Assembly: GCA_034509425.1 (NCBI GenBank)
Contig: JAVTVJ010000967.1
Span: 186,001 to 250,000, forward strand
Direction: 5' to 3'
Origin: Eopsaltria australis
Lineage: Eukaryota; Chordata; Aves; Passeriformes; Petroicidae
Length of the DNA stretch: 64,000 nucleotides
In this document: piece after piece, positions 10,877 through 22,357 of the stretch
Numbering within the stretch: the first letter of the stretch is position 1
Layout of the letters: every line of letters begins with the position of its first letter
Program-made: the position numbers and the translations under genes
The notes under the pieces: generated by a model
Seen by the model: only the letters and a program-made list of their open reading frames with translations
Databases searched by the model: none
What the model was told of the DNA's origin: nothing

Positions 10877-11360
10877 TGTCACCAAAAACCGGGAAATAAA
10901 CTCTTTAAGAGATTTGTTGGGTTAGTAAACTGACAGTACTTTATTTAGCCTGAGTACTTGGGGCATCTCTCCATCTAACATGGACCCCCTGCAGCCTAAC
11001 AGACTAGCTTATATTCATGAACCTAATATGTATTCACTATATTTCTATTACATATTAATTACATTTCCTGAATGCATGCATATATGCTAATTATTTCTGT
11101 GGACTTTTTTGGATATGGTTCCAGATCTTCTAATGAATCTTTTCTCCTTGAGAGTATCACAAATATGTGGTCAGGTCATAATGTACTTCTCTTATCATTC
11201 TTTGCTCTAAAAGAATTCTGCAACATCTTCCCCCACTGCTTCATAGACTCCTTTTTAAAGAAATATAACTTTTTCTGTATGGGGTGGGGGAGGTGGTGCG
11301 CGGAGGGAAGGAAAAGTGGCTGCTTGGAGTTTAATTTCCATCTGATTTTAAATCACAACA
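10877..11360 (-). repeat. LTR related to the G2 LTR
   Basis: It starts TGTCACCAAAAACCGGGAAA and shares the block AAACTCT(C/T) and the TTTATTtA(G) motif with the LTR before it, so the two are probably relatives. The end near CACAACA at 11360 is a guess, and no TSD is seen. Confidence 0.5.
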
Positions 11361-11470
11361 ACCACTAAACCATGTCCCTAAGTGCCACATCTATGTGTCT
11401 TTTAAATACCTCCAGGGATGGTGACTTGACCACTTCCCTGGGCAACCTGTTTCAGTGCTTTACATCCAAG
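11361..11470 (-). mobile_element. CR1 LINE 3' fragment
   Basis: Antisense CR1 3' sequence: ACCATGTCCCTAAGTGCCAC, then the CTCCAGGGATGGTGACT and CCTGTTTCAGTGCTT blocks typical of CR1. The next 98 bases (11471-11568) show nothing I recognise. Confidence 0.75.
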
Positions 11471-11568
11471 GCAAGACATGGTCAAATGCTGGAAAGAGAC
11501 CCAGCTGAAGCCTTTATCCATGTGGTTCTTGTGATATGGATAAGTTGAGCTTTAGAAAAATAATAAAG

Positions 11569-13306
11569 TGTATTTGGTTTGCATGGCCAAGCTTTGGTAG
11601 TGGTGTGGACTACAGGGGTGGCTTCTGTGAGCAGCTGCCAGAAGCTTCCTCCATGTCTGGCAGAGCCAATCCCTGCTAGCTCCAAAGATGGACTTGCTGC
11701 TGGTCAAGGCTGGGCCAATTAAAAATGGTGGTAACACCTTTGTGATAACATATTTAAGAAGAAAGAAAAAAAGTTACTGCCCAGTTGCAATTGCAGCCAG
11801 AGAAGAGCGGGATGAGAATATGTGAGAGGAAAAACTCTGCAGACACCAAGGTCAGTGGAGAAGGAGGGGGAGGAGGTGCTCCAGGCACCAGAGCTGAGAT
11901 TCCTCTGCAGCCTGAGGTGAAGACCATGGTGAAGCAGGCTGTCCCCCTGCGGCTCATGGAGGACCACGAGGTTTCAGAGAACCACCCACAGCCCATGGAA
12001 GAGACTCACGCTGGATCAGGTGAAAGCCTGGGAAGAGGCTGTGACCCCATGGGGGGCCTGTGGAGACAGGCGCCCATGTTGGAGCAGCCTGTTCTTGAAG
12101 GACTGCAACCCATGGAAGAGTGACCCATGCTGCAGCAGATTGGGGAGGACTATTTCCCATGGGATGGACTCATTTGCAGCAGTTATTTTGCTGTTGGGCA
12201 GGGTCAGCACCAAAGACACAGGCACAAACTTAAGGAATAAGTGTAATTTACTATAATGTAAAACTGCAAGGAATCACAAAAGGATAAGCTAAGCAATGCA
12301 CCTAATCATTACTACAAAAGAATGCCTATAGTGATTAAGAAAGAATACATCACCACTTATCCTAATACTTTACCCTTTATCCAGGTCTGCACAAGCTGGG
12401 GAAGCCACTGTCACAGTGAAGGACTGGAGAACCATTCCTGGTAACTGGGAAATTGTGCAGATGTGTCTACCTACAGACAATGAGGCTTCCAACTTCTCTG
12501 TGAGAGGGTCTCATTTTTATACTGTTGAATAAACAAGCTACCATTACTTCTAGTGCAGGAACATCTGGTTTCATTCTCCTATTGGGTTTCTCCCAAAGCC
12601 TGGACAGGGCTCAAGGAGGAACCAAGGGAATTGTCTTTGGTCCTATACCCTCAAATAAGGCCAGATGTAGTCTAGTCCTGTTTCTAAATACGGAAAGGTA
12701 AATACATGTTTTGCTAATGAGCGGATACATATATCACTAATAATACTTTGCTAATGAGCAAATATATGTAACATTTGATTGGAAGGTTTATCTAGAGGTC
12801 AACTTATGCTCATGGCCTGTTGTTCAGGCCTTAGTACTTCAGCAGTTTGCAGAGAACTATTGCTCATGAGATGGACTCACGTTGGAGAAGTTCATGAAGA
12901 ACTGTCTCCTGTGGGAGGGACCACATGCTGGAGCAGGGGAACGACTCCTCTCCCTGAGCAGTGGGAGAAACAATGTGTGATGAACTGACTATAACCCCCA
13001 TTCCCTGTCTCCCTGTGCTTCTGGGGTAGAAAGTAGAGCTTGGAATAAGGGAGGGGTGAGGGGAAGGGTTTTTTTAAGGTTTTATTTTACTTGTCATTAT
13101 CCTGCTCTGATTTTGTTAGCAATAAATCCAGTTAATATCCCTAAGTGGAGCCTGTTTTGTCCATGGTGGTATTTGGTGAGTGAACTCTCTCAGTCCTTAA
13201 GTCATGAACCCTTTGTTATATTTTCTTTCCCCTGCCCAGCCTCGAAGGGGAGTGATAGAGAGGCTTTTGTGAGTGGCTGACATTCAGACATCATCAACCC
13301 ACTACA
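11569..13306 (+). repeat. L1: long avian ERV LTR with internal repeats
   Basis: Plus-strand LTR starting TGTATTTGGTTTGCATGGCC and ending CATCAACCCACTACA. The middle is a mosaic of short units around CCATGG and TGGAGCAG. Removing a nested LTR (12192-12773) leaves about 1.16 kb. The same family forms L2 (15140), L3 (21217), L4 (21258) and L5 (24441). Open frames within it are products of the repeats, not genes. The poly(A)-like AATAAATCC lies near 13120. Confidence 0.7.
12192..12773 (-). repeat. LTR nested in L1
   Basis: A 582-bp LTR starting TGTTGGGCAGGG and ending ATATATGTAACA. Flanks are TTTGC and TTTGA, a 4-of-5 TSD. It has low GC content unlike the surrounding L1, which resumes after it. 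Confidence 0.65.
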
Positions 13307-13394
13307 TAGGGTAAAAAGTACATTCAGTTACTTAGGGCAGCCAGCAGCACAGGGGAAGCAGAGGAAGATTAAGCATGCAGATTTGAGTGTATTT

Positions 13395-13635
13395 ACCCTA
13401 GAATCATCATAGAATAGTTTGGGTTGGAAGGGGCCTTCAAGGTCATCTAGTTCCAGCCCCCCTGCCATACGCAGGGACATTTTCCACTAGACCAGGTTGC
13501 TAAAACCCCATCCAACCTGACCTTGAACACTTCCAGGGATAGGGCATCCACAATTTCTCTGGGCAACCTGTTCTAGTGTCTGACCACCCTCACAGTAAAG
13601 AATTTCTTCCTATTGTCTTATCTAAATCTACTCTT
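13395..13635 (-). mobile_element. CR1 copy B, part 1 (3' end)
   Basis: Antisense CR1 beginning with AATCATCATAGAATAGTTTG, the reverse of the CR1 3' tail, and running into the 3' UTR blocks (CAAGGTCATCTAG, CACTTCCAGGGATAGGGC). It continues after the LTR at 14576. The 88 bases before it (13307-13394) are unassigned. Confidence 0.85.
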
Positions 13636-14575
13636 TGTCTTGGTTTAAGACAATTTAAGAGATGGGCACTCTGGAATGAGTTGCCTTTCGTTATAGTTTT
13701 AACCAATACTTTTCCACCAATAAGGAGAAACTAAATATGAGTAGACAGAAGTGAAAAAATAGCAGTTTACTAACAAGCAAAACAACAAGAGGCAAAAAAT
13801 AACAGTAAATAATGACTAGATACAAAATTGCTAAATCCCATGAACTCCACGGAAAAAAAGAGAAAAACAAAATTGCCATAGTACCCCTCCCTTTCCCAAG
13901 ATGGGCCCACAGCCAGCCTTGTGGCTTGAAAGAAAAAGGGAAAATGGCAACTGCCTTCCTCCCCCCCCCCCCTCCAAGATGGTGCTCTTTGCAGGCAACC
14001 ACACGGTCTGGGAGACAAAGGGAAATGATGGCGGACAAAAAACTCTTCTGGGACGGTAGGAGCTTATGAAGAACTAGTGGCAGATAAGGATTGCCAATGT
14101 GTGTGGAGTCAGTACTGCCGCTCGCTGCTTCTTCCTGCCACCCGATGGACTCTGCTGGTATTGGTGCTGCTGTTTCTGAGCTGCTGGTGTGTTGGAGGGA
14201 CAGGGAGGGATAAACTGTCTCACAGCAGCAAAGTGTGATGGCCTGTCCCCAGACTGGTTCAAGCTTCATGCTCCTGACAGATGTTGCAAAATTAATTCCA
14301 AAACAGCTTCTGATTGCAAAATGCAGCTTTTCTAGTTGCTACTGTTGTGAGATCAGAAAAACCTGCCTGAAACAACCTCCAATGAAGCGGAGCCTCTGCC
14401 TTGAGCAAAAGCCACCAGGCAAAAGAGAACTCTGCTTGGGTGCTCTGACTTTTTAAAGGGATCCTGGCAACTCCTGGCCCTGTTTCTGGCTTCAGTGCTG
14501 GGTCTTAAAGAGACAGCAACAATTTTGGGCACAGATACATATGGAATACAGAAACATTTTAGGTTATCCAGGACA
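13636..14575 (-). repeat. TGTCTTGG-family LTR in CR1 copy B
   Basis: It starts TGTCTTGGTTTAAGACA and ends about TTATCCAGGACA. It splits CR1 copy B. It is related to the solo LTR at 38574-39260, which starts the same way. The TSD is not clear (CTCTT against CCTCT). It contains a C-homopolymer at about 13960-13972. Confidence 0.65.
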
Positions 14576-15139
14576 CCTCTAAGTTTAAAGTCATTCCCTC
14601 TTGTCCTGTCACTACACACCCTTGTAAAAAGTCCTGCTCCAATCTTCTGGCTCCCCTTAGGTACTGGAAGGCTGCTATAAGGTCTTCCTGAAGCCTTCTC
14701 TTCTCTAGGCTGAACAGCCCCAAGTCTCTCAGCCTCTCCTAATAGAAGCGGCGCACCAACCCTCTAATCATCTTTGTCTCCTCTGGACTTGCTCCAATAG
14801 GTCTATGTCCTTCTTACGTTGGGTGTCCCAGAGCTGGACGCAGTACTCCAGGTGGGGTCTCACGAAAGCAGAGTAGAGGAGCAGAATCACCTCCCATGAC
14901 CTGCTGGTCACACTGCATTTGATGCAGCCCAGAACACAATTTACTTTCTGGGCTGCAAGTGCACATTGCTGGGTGACATCAAGCTTCTCATCCACCAGCA
15001 CCCCCAAGTCCTTTTCCTTAGGGCTGCTCTCTCAATCCATTCTTCACCCAGCCTGTATTTCTGATGGGTATCGCCCTGACTCCGGTGTAGGACCTTGCAC
15101 TTGGCATTGTTAAACTTGATGAGATTAGCATGAATGGGC
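14576..15139 (-). mobile_element. CR1 copy B, part 2 (ORF2 C-terminal region)
   Basis: Antisense CR1 continuing from 13635. The minus strand shows the CR1 endonuclease/RT polyprotein C-terminal part (e.g. [17 protein letters not shown] near 14930-15000), broken by stops. It ends at the L2 LTR target site TGGGC. Confidence 0.85.
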
Positions 15140-17355
15140 TGTTGTGGTTTGATACTGGCCAAATGCCAGGTGAAAGTCATTTTCTCACCCTCTTCTGCTA
15201 TAGTTGGGCAGAGGAGAGGGAAAAAGAATTAATGAATGGCTCATGAGTTAAGGATTGGGAAGAAACATTCCAAGGGCAAAACAGGTTCAAATTTAAAGGT
15301 ATAAGGTAAAATTATTAACAGAGTCAGAGGATAATGAGAAGTAAAATAAGCCTTTAAAACACCTTTTTTCCCTCCCAGCCCCTCTCTCTTTCCCACCGAC
15401 AGCGCAGGAAGACAGGGCATGGGGATTTTGGTCAGTTCACCACTCAAGATCTGTTCACTCAGAGAGAGTCCTCTCTGCTATGCCATGGGGTCCCTCCCAG
15501 AGGCAGTCTTCCCAAAACTGCTGCTCATCCATGGGGTGCAGTCTTTTATGGATAGGCTGCTCTAGTTTGGAAGCAAGGGCCTCCTTTCTCTGTCTCTGGA
15601 AGCAGGGACCTTCTCTCTCTATTCGGGTCTCTCACTGGATCACAGCTTTCTCTGGCATCCACCCAACCCAGCGTGAACACTTTTCTCACAGGCTGTGAGT
15701 GGATCTCTGCAACCCCCATTGACTTTATGGGTTGCAGGGGGACAGGTTGTTTCACCATGTTACTCATCATGGCTTGCAGAGGAATCTTGGCTCCAACGCT
15801 TGGAGCACCTCCTCCCCCTCTTTTTTCCACTGACCTTGGTGCCGCCATGTTGCTTTCCCTCACATGTCCTCACTTCCTCCTCTGACTAGAAGAAAAGCTG
15901 CTGCTTGTAGGTACCATTGCAAACAAGTTCCATCAATTCAAAGATTTCTACAGGATCCCACAGCACTGAGAGGTTGATCTCATCTAGGTTTCGCACTGGA
16001 GAGTCACTTGCTGTGTTTTCGCTGCCGGCCATGCGGCCCTGCCGCCACTGAACAGGCAGTGGTGGCCGCCACAGTGCTGGCACTATTTAACGCCTCTCTT
16101 CATGTGGGACACCAGGAAGGAGAAGTCGCTGCCCCTGCCCCTGCTCTTCTGCCCTCGACACGGCTTGCTAGGGGCGGCTGGGCAGACAAGGCTTGCCATG
16201 GGCTGCACCGAGATGGCAGCAGCTGTGGCACATCACTTCCAGCTGCACCGGGATGGCCACCCCTGGAAAAAACTGCACTTGCGCTGTTTTGATTTTCTTC
16301 TTAAATATGTCATCGCAGAGGCGTTACCAACTTCTTTTATTGGGCCAGCAGCATGGTGTTATGATCCAGTTGGTAAAATGTTAGGATCCAGTTACTTAGG
16401 TTTTTGAAATACCCCTGCCCGAATTAAGGTGCAAACGAGACCATATGCTAGTGACAATAGTAAGGGTTTTATTTGACAGTAAATATGAAAGAGAGAGAGA
16501 GAGAATGAAAGAAATAGGAAATAGGTGGGGGGGGGACAGAGAGAGAGTAACAGGCACAGAATAAGGAAAATATCACCACTCCGTGGATCCCAACGATAGT
16601 CTGTTGATCCTCTCCAGCTGGTCTTCTTGGTGGTGAAGGTCCCCCCAAAAGCATAGAATCCCATGGGTTTATATACCCTTGAGCCAGGTAGCAATGTCCA
16701 GGCATGTCCCTCTGGGGGACGGGGGCAGTCTCTTACAGCAGACTCTGGATCTGTTGCATCACATGCAGTCCTGTAGAGCAAGGCCTAACACTTTGCGGGG
16801 GTCTTTGATGGATTGTGACTCCCCCTCATCTATCTCTCATGTAAAAGTCCTGTGGATGAGGCCTGTGGGGTTGGGGGGTGCTACAGCTGGGCTAGAGGAT
16901 GGGTGTTCATTGCCTCTGACCAGAGGTTACGCCACACCCAAAACCTCCTCTCCCCCCCTCGGTTGGAGGGGGAGTCCATTTAAACCTGACTTCTGTGAGC
17001 TGTGCTTTCCCCCCACCCCAAGCTTGGCCACAGCTGGTGGCTTTGGCCTTTTGTGGATGCAAACCTTCTCCTCAGCCTGAGATGATTGAACAATGGGCTT
17101 CCCTTTATCTAATCAGCAGTTTGGTTTCAGTCCAAAGTCTTCGGGGAGGCTTCTCTGGTTGTAGCTTCTCTATAGTGAGCAAAACTTTATATCAGTGTTT
17201 GAGGCATGAACTATTTCAGTCCTGACACGTCTATCTTCAGAGCCATCAGAGATTGTTTCTGTCGTACATGGTGGAAGCTTCTAGCAGCTTCTCACAGAAG
17301 CCACTTCTGTGGCCGTCCCCCGCTACCAAAAACCAGGCTGTGCCAAATCAACACA
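15140..17355 (-). repeat. L2: long avian ERV LTR, TSD TGGGC
   Basis: Minus-strand solo LTR of the L family. On the + strand it starts TGTTGTGGTTTGATAC and ends CCAAATCAACACA. Perfect TSDs TGGGC flank it (15135-15139 and 17356-17360). It carries the nested LTR 16357-17227, leaving about 1.35 kb. The CR1 on both sides joins seamlessly, which fixes the borders. Confidence 0.85.
16357..17227 (-). repeat. LTR nested in L2
   Basis: An 871-bp LTR starting TGTTATGATCCAGTTGG and ending TTCAGTCCTGACA. A GGTTTTATTTGAC block (antisense poly(A) signal) lies near its left end, followed by a GA microsatellite (about 16489-16505). No TSD is clear. The L2 sequence stops before it and resumes after it. Confidence 0.65.
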
Positions 17356-17560
17356 TGGGCCCATCCTTCAGACATGTCAGGGTCCCTCTGAATGGCATTC
17401 CTTCTTTCTGTTGTGTCAACTGCACCACACAGCTTGCTGTTGTCAGTGAACTTGCTGATGGTGCACTCTATCCCACTGTTCATGTAACTGACAAAGATGC
17501 TAATCAGTGCCACTTCCTTGAGGAATGCCACTCATTACTGTTCTTCACTTGTGACTTCAT
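17356..17560 (-). mobile_element. CR1 copy B, part 3 (RT)
   Basis: Antisense CR1 RT region continuing from 15139. The minus strand reads MNSGIECTISKFTDNSKLCG, where CR1 has the FADD catalytic box; here it reads FTDN, so the site is lost. Confidence 0.85.
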
Positions 17561-18530
17561 TTGAAACACATGTGTCTGCCAAGGAAGGCGGGAACCTCCC
17601 TTGGAATGGAGAATATGATCCCCCCTCCCTCCAAATTATTATAACTTTAAAATTAAGGGGCTTTCATGCAAAGATGTGGGAAAAGGAATAACAGTTCTTT
17701 ACTAGTCTGTATATGTATAACAAGGCAAACAAGCAACAACAATGGTAGCAACAACAAATAGAACCAGAGACCCAGTAACAGCCTTCTTTCAGCTGCAGGC
17801 ACTTTTCCCCTTTGGTGTAGTTATAGTCACAGCCGGTAGGGGCATTGGTAGTCTCCCGGTGGGCAGGTGTAATGACTCCCTCGCTGCTGCAGGGGGCGCT
17901 CCGACTCGAGTTCAGTTGCGCCTCCCTCACGTGGCAATGGCGGATGGGCTGAACAGCAAAAATGGGCTGCAGTAGGAACCTTGGAGAGGCAGCTGGAACG
18001 GCACAGCAGGCTCACCTGGGGTAGCAAGCAAGAGGTAGCGGAAACTGTGCAGCGGTGATGGCTTGTCCCTGGGTCCAGGCTGTGTGGAGGGAGCTGGCCC
18101 CCTGGCGGGAAACGAAGATATTCCCAGGTCTTGGCATGGCATGCACTGGCTCTGGGCTCCCCAACAGCAGGGAAGCAGAGAAACAAGCCAGCAAGCCCAG
18201 TCACAGCACTGGAGGAAAAGAATAAAAAAGAAACAGGCAAAACCCACAGAAGCAACAGTATCCGTGATCAGAGATACTAGCAGTGTGGCCAGCTAAAAAA
18301 AGCCTGCCCAGAAGGAAGGAGGTGCCCCTCACTCTGCCCCCAACTCTCTCCTTCTCTCCGGAAACCCCGGTCCAGCTCCCACTCATCACAATATTCTCAG
18401 ACGCAGGGAGGATGGGGGGGGGCGGGGGGGGGCGGCAGGCAGTGGCCACCCCGGACACAATCAAAACAAAACAAAACCCCCCAAAATTATATGGGATAAA
18501 AAACCATCCCAGAGACAACTTGCCATCGAG
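17561..18530 (-). repeat. E2-type ERVL LTR, minus strand
   Basis: Reverse-complement copy of the E2/ERVL LTR. The GTGTCTGCCAAGGAAGG...AACCTCCCTTGG block, the ATTATTATAACTTTAAAA block and the AATAACAGTTCTTTACTAG block match the end of the LTR at 58325 read backwards. The exact ends are uncertain by about 20 bases. G-homopolymers lie at 18414-18432. Confidence 0.7.
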
Positions 18531-18750
18531 TTGTTGACTAGTTGTTGACTACAGCTTTGAGTGCGATCATCTAGCCATTTCCTTATCCACCAAGTGGTCC
18601 ACCCATTAAATTCATGTCTCTCAAATTTAGAGATAAAGATGTAGTGTGGGACAGTGTCAAATGCTTTGCACAAGTCCAGATATATGACATCAGTCACTAT
18701 TCCCTCATCCCCCTCCCCTGAAACCCTGTCATAGAAGGCCACTGAATTTG
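18531..18750 (-). mobile_element. CR1 copy B, part 4 (RT)
   Basis: Antisense CR1 RT. The minus strand shows VIYLDLCKAFDTVPHYIFIS and the WWIRKWLDDRTQ block, the expected continuation upstream of part 3. It ends where a second CR1 3' tail starts. Confidence 0.85.
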
Positions 18751-18756
18751 TCAGAC

Positions 18757-19821
18757 ATTATTTCATAGCACCATATAATTGTAGAATATGCTGAGTTGGG
18801 AGGAACCCATATGGATCATCGAGTCAAATTTCTGGTCCTCTGCAGGACACCCCAAGAATCATACCATGTACCCGAGTGCATTGTCCAAACGCTTCTTGAA
18901 CTCTGTCAGGCTTGGTGCTGTGACCATTTCCCTGGGGAGTCTGTTCCAGTGTTCAACCACCCTCTGGGTGAAGAATCTTTTTCTGATATCCAACTTAAAC
19001 CTCCCCTGACACAACTTCATGCCATTCCCTCGAGTTCTGTCACTGGTCATGAGATAAGAGATCGGTACCTGCCCTTCCGCTTCCCCTCATGAGGATGTTG
19101 AAGACCGCAGTGAAGTTTCCCCTCAGTCCCCACTTCTCTAGGTTGAATAAACCAAGTGACCTCAGCCACTTGTGGTGCCCAAAACTGCACACACTACTCA
19201 AGGTGAGGCCACACCAGTGCAGAGTAGAGCGGGACAATCACCTCCCTTGATCAGCTGGCAATGCTTTGTCTGATGCACCCCAGGACATGGTTGGCCCCCC
19301 TGGCTGCCAGGGCACACTGCTTTCTCATATTCAATTTGCCATTGACCAGGATCCCCATGTCCCTTTACACAGTGCTGCTCTTGAACCTCTCGTTCCCTAG
19401 TTTATACACAAAGCCAGGTTTGCCCTGTCCCAGGTGCAGAATCTGGCACCTGCCCTTGTTAAACTTCATATGGTTGGTCATTGCCCATCTCTCTAATTTG
19501 TTGAGGTCTGTCTACAGGGCCTTCCTGCCTTCGAGGGAGCCAACAGCTCCTCCCAATTTAGTGTCATTGGGAAACTTACTCAGTATTCCTTTGAGTCCTG
19601 CATCCAAGTTGTTAATGAAGATGTTGAAGAGAATTGGGCTGAGGATGGAACCCTGCAGAACCCCAGTAGTGATTGGATACTAGCCTGATGCCACTGTTTT
19701 TGCTATAAGTCTTCGTGCCTGACCTGTGAGCCTGTAACACAGTTATCCAGCTGTGTGCTGGACATTTTGTCTATAAGGATACTCTTAAAGAGACAGTATC
19801 CCAAAAGATTGCATGTACCAG
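18757..19821 (-). mobile_element. CR1 copy C, part 1
   Basis: A second antisense CR1, starting at its 3' tail (TTGTAGAATATGCTGAGTTGGG) and running through the 3' UTR into the ORF2 C-terminal half. It is diverged and has many stops. It ends at an LTR at 19822. Confidence 0.85.
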
Positions 19822-21046
19822 TGTCACGATCCGCTAACACAAGCGGGAGTCGTGATGGTTCATTACCTGAATCTCAGAGTGCAAAAGAAACAGGGACAAA
19901 TATGTTTTAGTTTCAATCAAAATCAAAAGCACTTTTATTGAGTGCCAACAACACGATTATGTGATAGAGGAGAGGGAGAGATATAAAGAAGCAAAGCATA
20001 GAGAGAAAAGAGGGGGTTATAGCTACCAACAGCATGGACGAAGTCCTTGTGGTCCGGAGCCAATAGATTTCGTCCTCGTCCGTGGGGAGATCTCGTAGGG
20101 GTCTTTTCAGAGAGTCTCTTTATAGTTTTTCAAAAGCGAGGGGTGGCTGTCCAAGAGGTGAGGTAATCTTTTCAAAGGCGAGGGGCAACTGACCAAGAGG
20201 TAGGGGAATAAGGCCCATTGTTTTAGGGTACAGGTGCAGGTGTACAAGGCGGATCGTTGTTGCGCAGTCCTTTTCGCCCTGGTAGCAAGAGCGACACGGT
20301 CTCACAGGCATGTGTGCACCTCTGCTCCTGGCAGACATCCCACCAGGATCTGGCCAGACTTCTTTGTGCAAAAGTCCTTGTCTTAGGTTCCAATGGTATG
20401 TATTCTATCACCATCTTCATGGGATGTTGGGGCGGGTGGGGCAGTGTTCCTGGCTCATCCTTGATGGCTCCGGGACATGTTCTCTAATGGGCCAGCTGTT
20501 GGAGCCAGGTGGGGCACTTTACTTTGCTCATCCCTAATGGCTGCAGTTAATGGTCCATTGAGTCCCACTGATAAACTCCATCATCCCATTGTGAGATGCC
20601 CCGCCCAGGATGAGGAACCAATGTATCCCTATCTGGATATAAACTAGAATTTGAAACACCACAAGTCAGCTTTTCCACTGGATTCCCAGAGGAAGACCAG
20701 ACCCTTCTACACCACCACTGGACCTTCAGAGGAGAACTACACCTTTAACAGGATCACTGCTTCAACAGAACCACATCTATCACTCCCAGAGGACTGCAGC
20801 TACCTTCTAAGTGGACTACTACCAACACCCTGACCGACAGGGTGTCAAGTTGTATTCTGACTCTGTCAGTGTTTTTTTTGTACTATTGCATTTTTCTATT
20901 AAATTGTAGTTCTGACTTTGAGTCTCTCACTGATTTGCTTTCAAACTACCACAGTCCTCCTTCCCCTCTGGGGTCTTTGGGTTTTCAGTCTCTGTCCTTG
21001 TCGATGGTTGTGAGGCAGATGAGGGATTTCCACACCGTCTCTTACA
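19822..21046 (-). repeat. TGTCACGATCC LTR in CR1 copy C
   Basis: It starts TGTCACGATCCGCTAAC and ends about CCGTCTCTTACA. A nested LTR (20379-20953) leaves about 645 bp. The GCACTTTTATTGAG block near the left is an antisense poly(A)-type signal. No TSD is found. CR1 resumes right after it. Confidence 0.65.
20379..20953 (+). repeat. Solo LTR (TGTCTTAGG family), TSD GTCCT
   Basis: A 575-bp LTR starting TGTCTTAGGTTCCAATGG and ending CAAACTACCACA, with perfect TSDs GTCCT (20374-20378 and 20954-20958). A GGATATAAAC TATA-like box and a later ATTAAATTG set the + orientation. It is a sister of 23150-23698. Confidence 0.85.
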
Positions 21047-21216
21047 ATTGGCTTTCCTAGATCAATGAGGTGGGTTACCCTGTCACTAAAGGAAAACAGG
21101 TTTGACAAGCAGGACTTTCCCCTCATGAAGCTTTTCTGGCTGTGACCAATGACTGCGTTGTCCTTCAGGTATTTTTCAATACTTCCCAGAATAATCTTTT
21201 CCATTATTTGCCTTTA
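21047..21216 (-). mobile_element. CR1 copy C, part 2 (RT)
   Basis: Antisense CR1 RT. The minus strand reads MEKIILGSIEKYLKDNAVIG and SFMRGKSCLSNLFSF, the finger/palm start of CR1 RT. It ends at the L3 LTR. Confidence 0.8.
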
Positions 21217-21257
21217 GTGAAGCTGTAGTGGGTTGATGCTAGCTAGATGCCAGGTAT

Positions 21258-22357
21258 CCACTGTGTTGGTTTTGCACGGCCTGGTTTTTGGTAGCAGGGG
21301 GCCACAGAGGTTGCTTCTGTGAGAACCTGCTAGAAGCTTCCACAATGTCTGACACAGCCAATCCCTGATGGCTCTGAAGATGGACGTGCCGCTGGCCAAG
21401 GCTGAGCCTCTATGATAACATACTCAAGAAGAAAATTAAACCAAAGTGGGCAGTTTTTTTTCTAGCCAGAGAAGAGGAGGAGGTGAGAACATGTGAGGGA
21501 AAATACATGGAGGCATCAAGGTCAGTGAAGAAGGAGGGGGAGGAGGCGCTCCAGACATCGGAGCCAAGATTCCTCTGCAGGCCGTGGTGATGGCCATAGT
21601 GAAGCGGGTTGTCCCCCTGCAGCCCGTGGTGATGACCATAGTGAAGCAGGTTGTCCCCCTGCAGCCCGTGGAGGTCTGCAGGGGATGCAGAAATCCACCC
21701 GCAGCCTGTAAGGGAGGTGCTCACACCAAAGTGGGTGGATTCCTGGAGGAGGCTGTAATCCAGTGGAAGACCTGGTGGAGAGAGGGGCCCCTGTTTCCAG
21801 GCTGGAGCAGCCTGTCCTTGGAGGATCATACCTTGTGGAAGAGTGACCCACACCGCAGCAATTTTGGGAGGACTGTGTGCGTGTGAGAGGAACTCACATT
21901 GCAGCAAGTGCAGTAGGACTGCTGCTCATGAGATTTGGAGCCACGCTGGAGAAGTTCACAGAGAACTGTCTCCTGTGGGAGTGGCCCCACAGTCTCACAG
22001 GGGAAGGACTCCTCTCTCTGAGCAGCAAAGCAAAATCTCAGGTGACGAACTGACCAAATTCCCCATGCCTTGTCTCCCTGCACTGCTGGTGGGATGGAGG
22101 GGAGGGGTTGGGGGGAAAAAGGTGTTTTTAAGGGCTTATTTTGCTTCTCATTATCCTCCGCTGATTTTTGTTAGTAATAAATTCACTTTGTATCTCTAAG
22201 CTGAATCTGTTTTGCCCTTGAAGTGTTTTTCTCCTGGTCCTTATCTCAACTCATGAACCTTTGGTTAATTTTCTCTCTCCTCTGGCCAGCTCTGGCAGGG
22301 GAGAGTGAGCGAGTGGCTTTCGTGCGTGCCTGGTGTTTGGCCAGTCTCAAGCCACGA
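21258..22357 (+). repeat. L4: L-family LTR inserted in L3
   Basis: An 1100-bp plus-strand LTR starting TGTGTTGGTTTTGCACGG and ending CTCAAGCCACGACA. Flanks TCCAC and CCCAC form a 4-of-5 TSD. It faces L3, so the two make a large diverged inverted repeat about 22357. Confidence 0.75.
21575..21673 (+). repeat. 42-bp tandem repeat in L4
   Basis: Two full 42-bp units and the start of a third (unit borders at 21584, 21626 and 21668). Each runs GTGGTGATG(G/A)CCATAGTG then AAGC(G/A)GGTTGTCCCCC. The unit is a multiple of three, so the frame through it stays open. Weaker copies of the same unit appear elsewhere in the L family. Confidence 0.85.

Noticed and set aside
16357..17227. TSD for the LTR nested in L2
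   Set aside because: Flanks CATGG and CGTCT do not match; no duplication is claimed.
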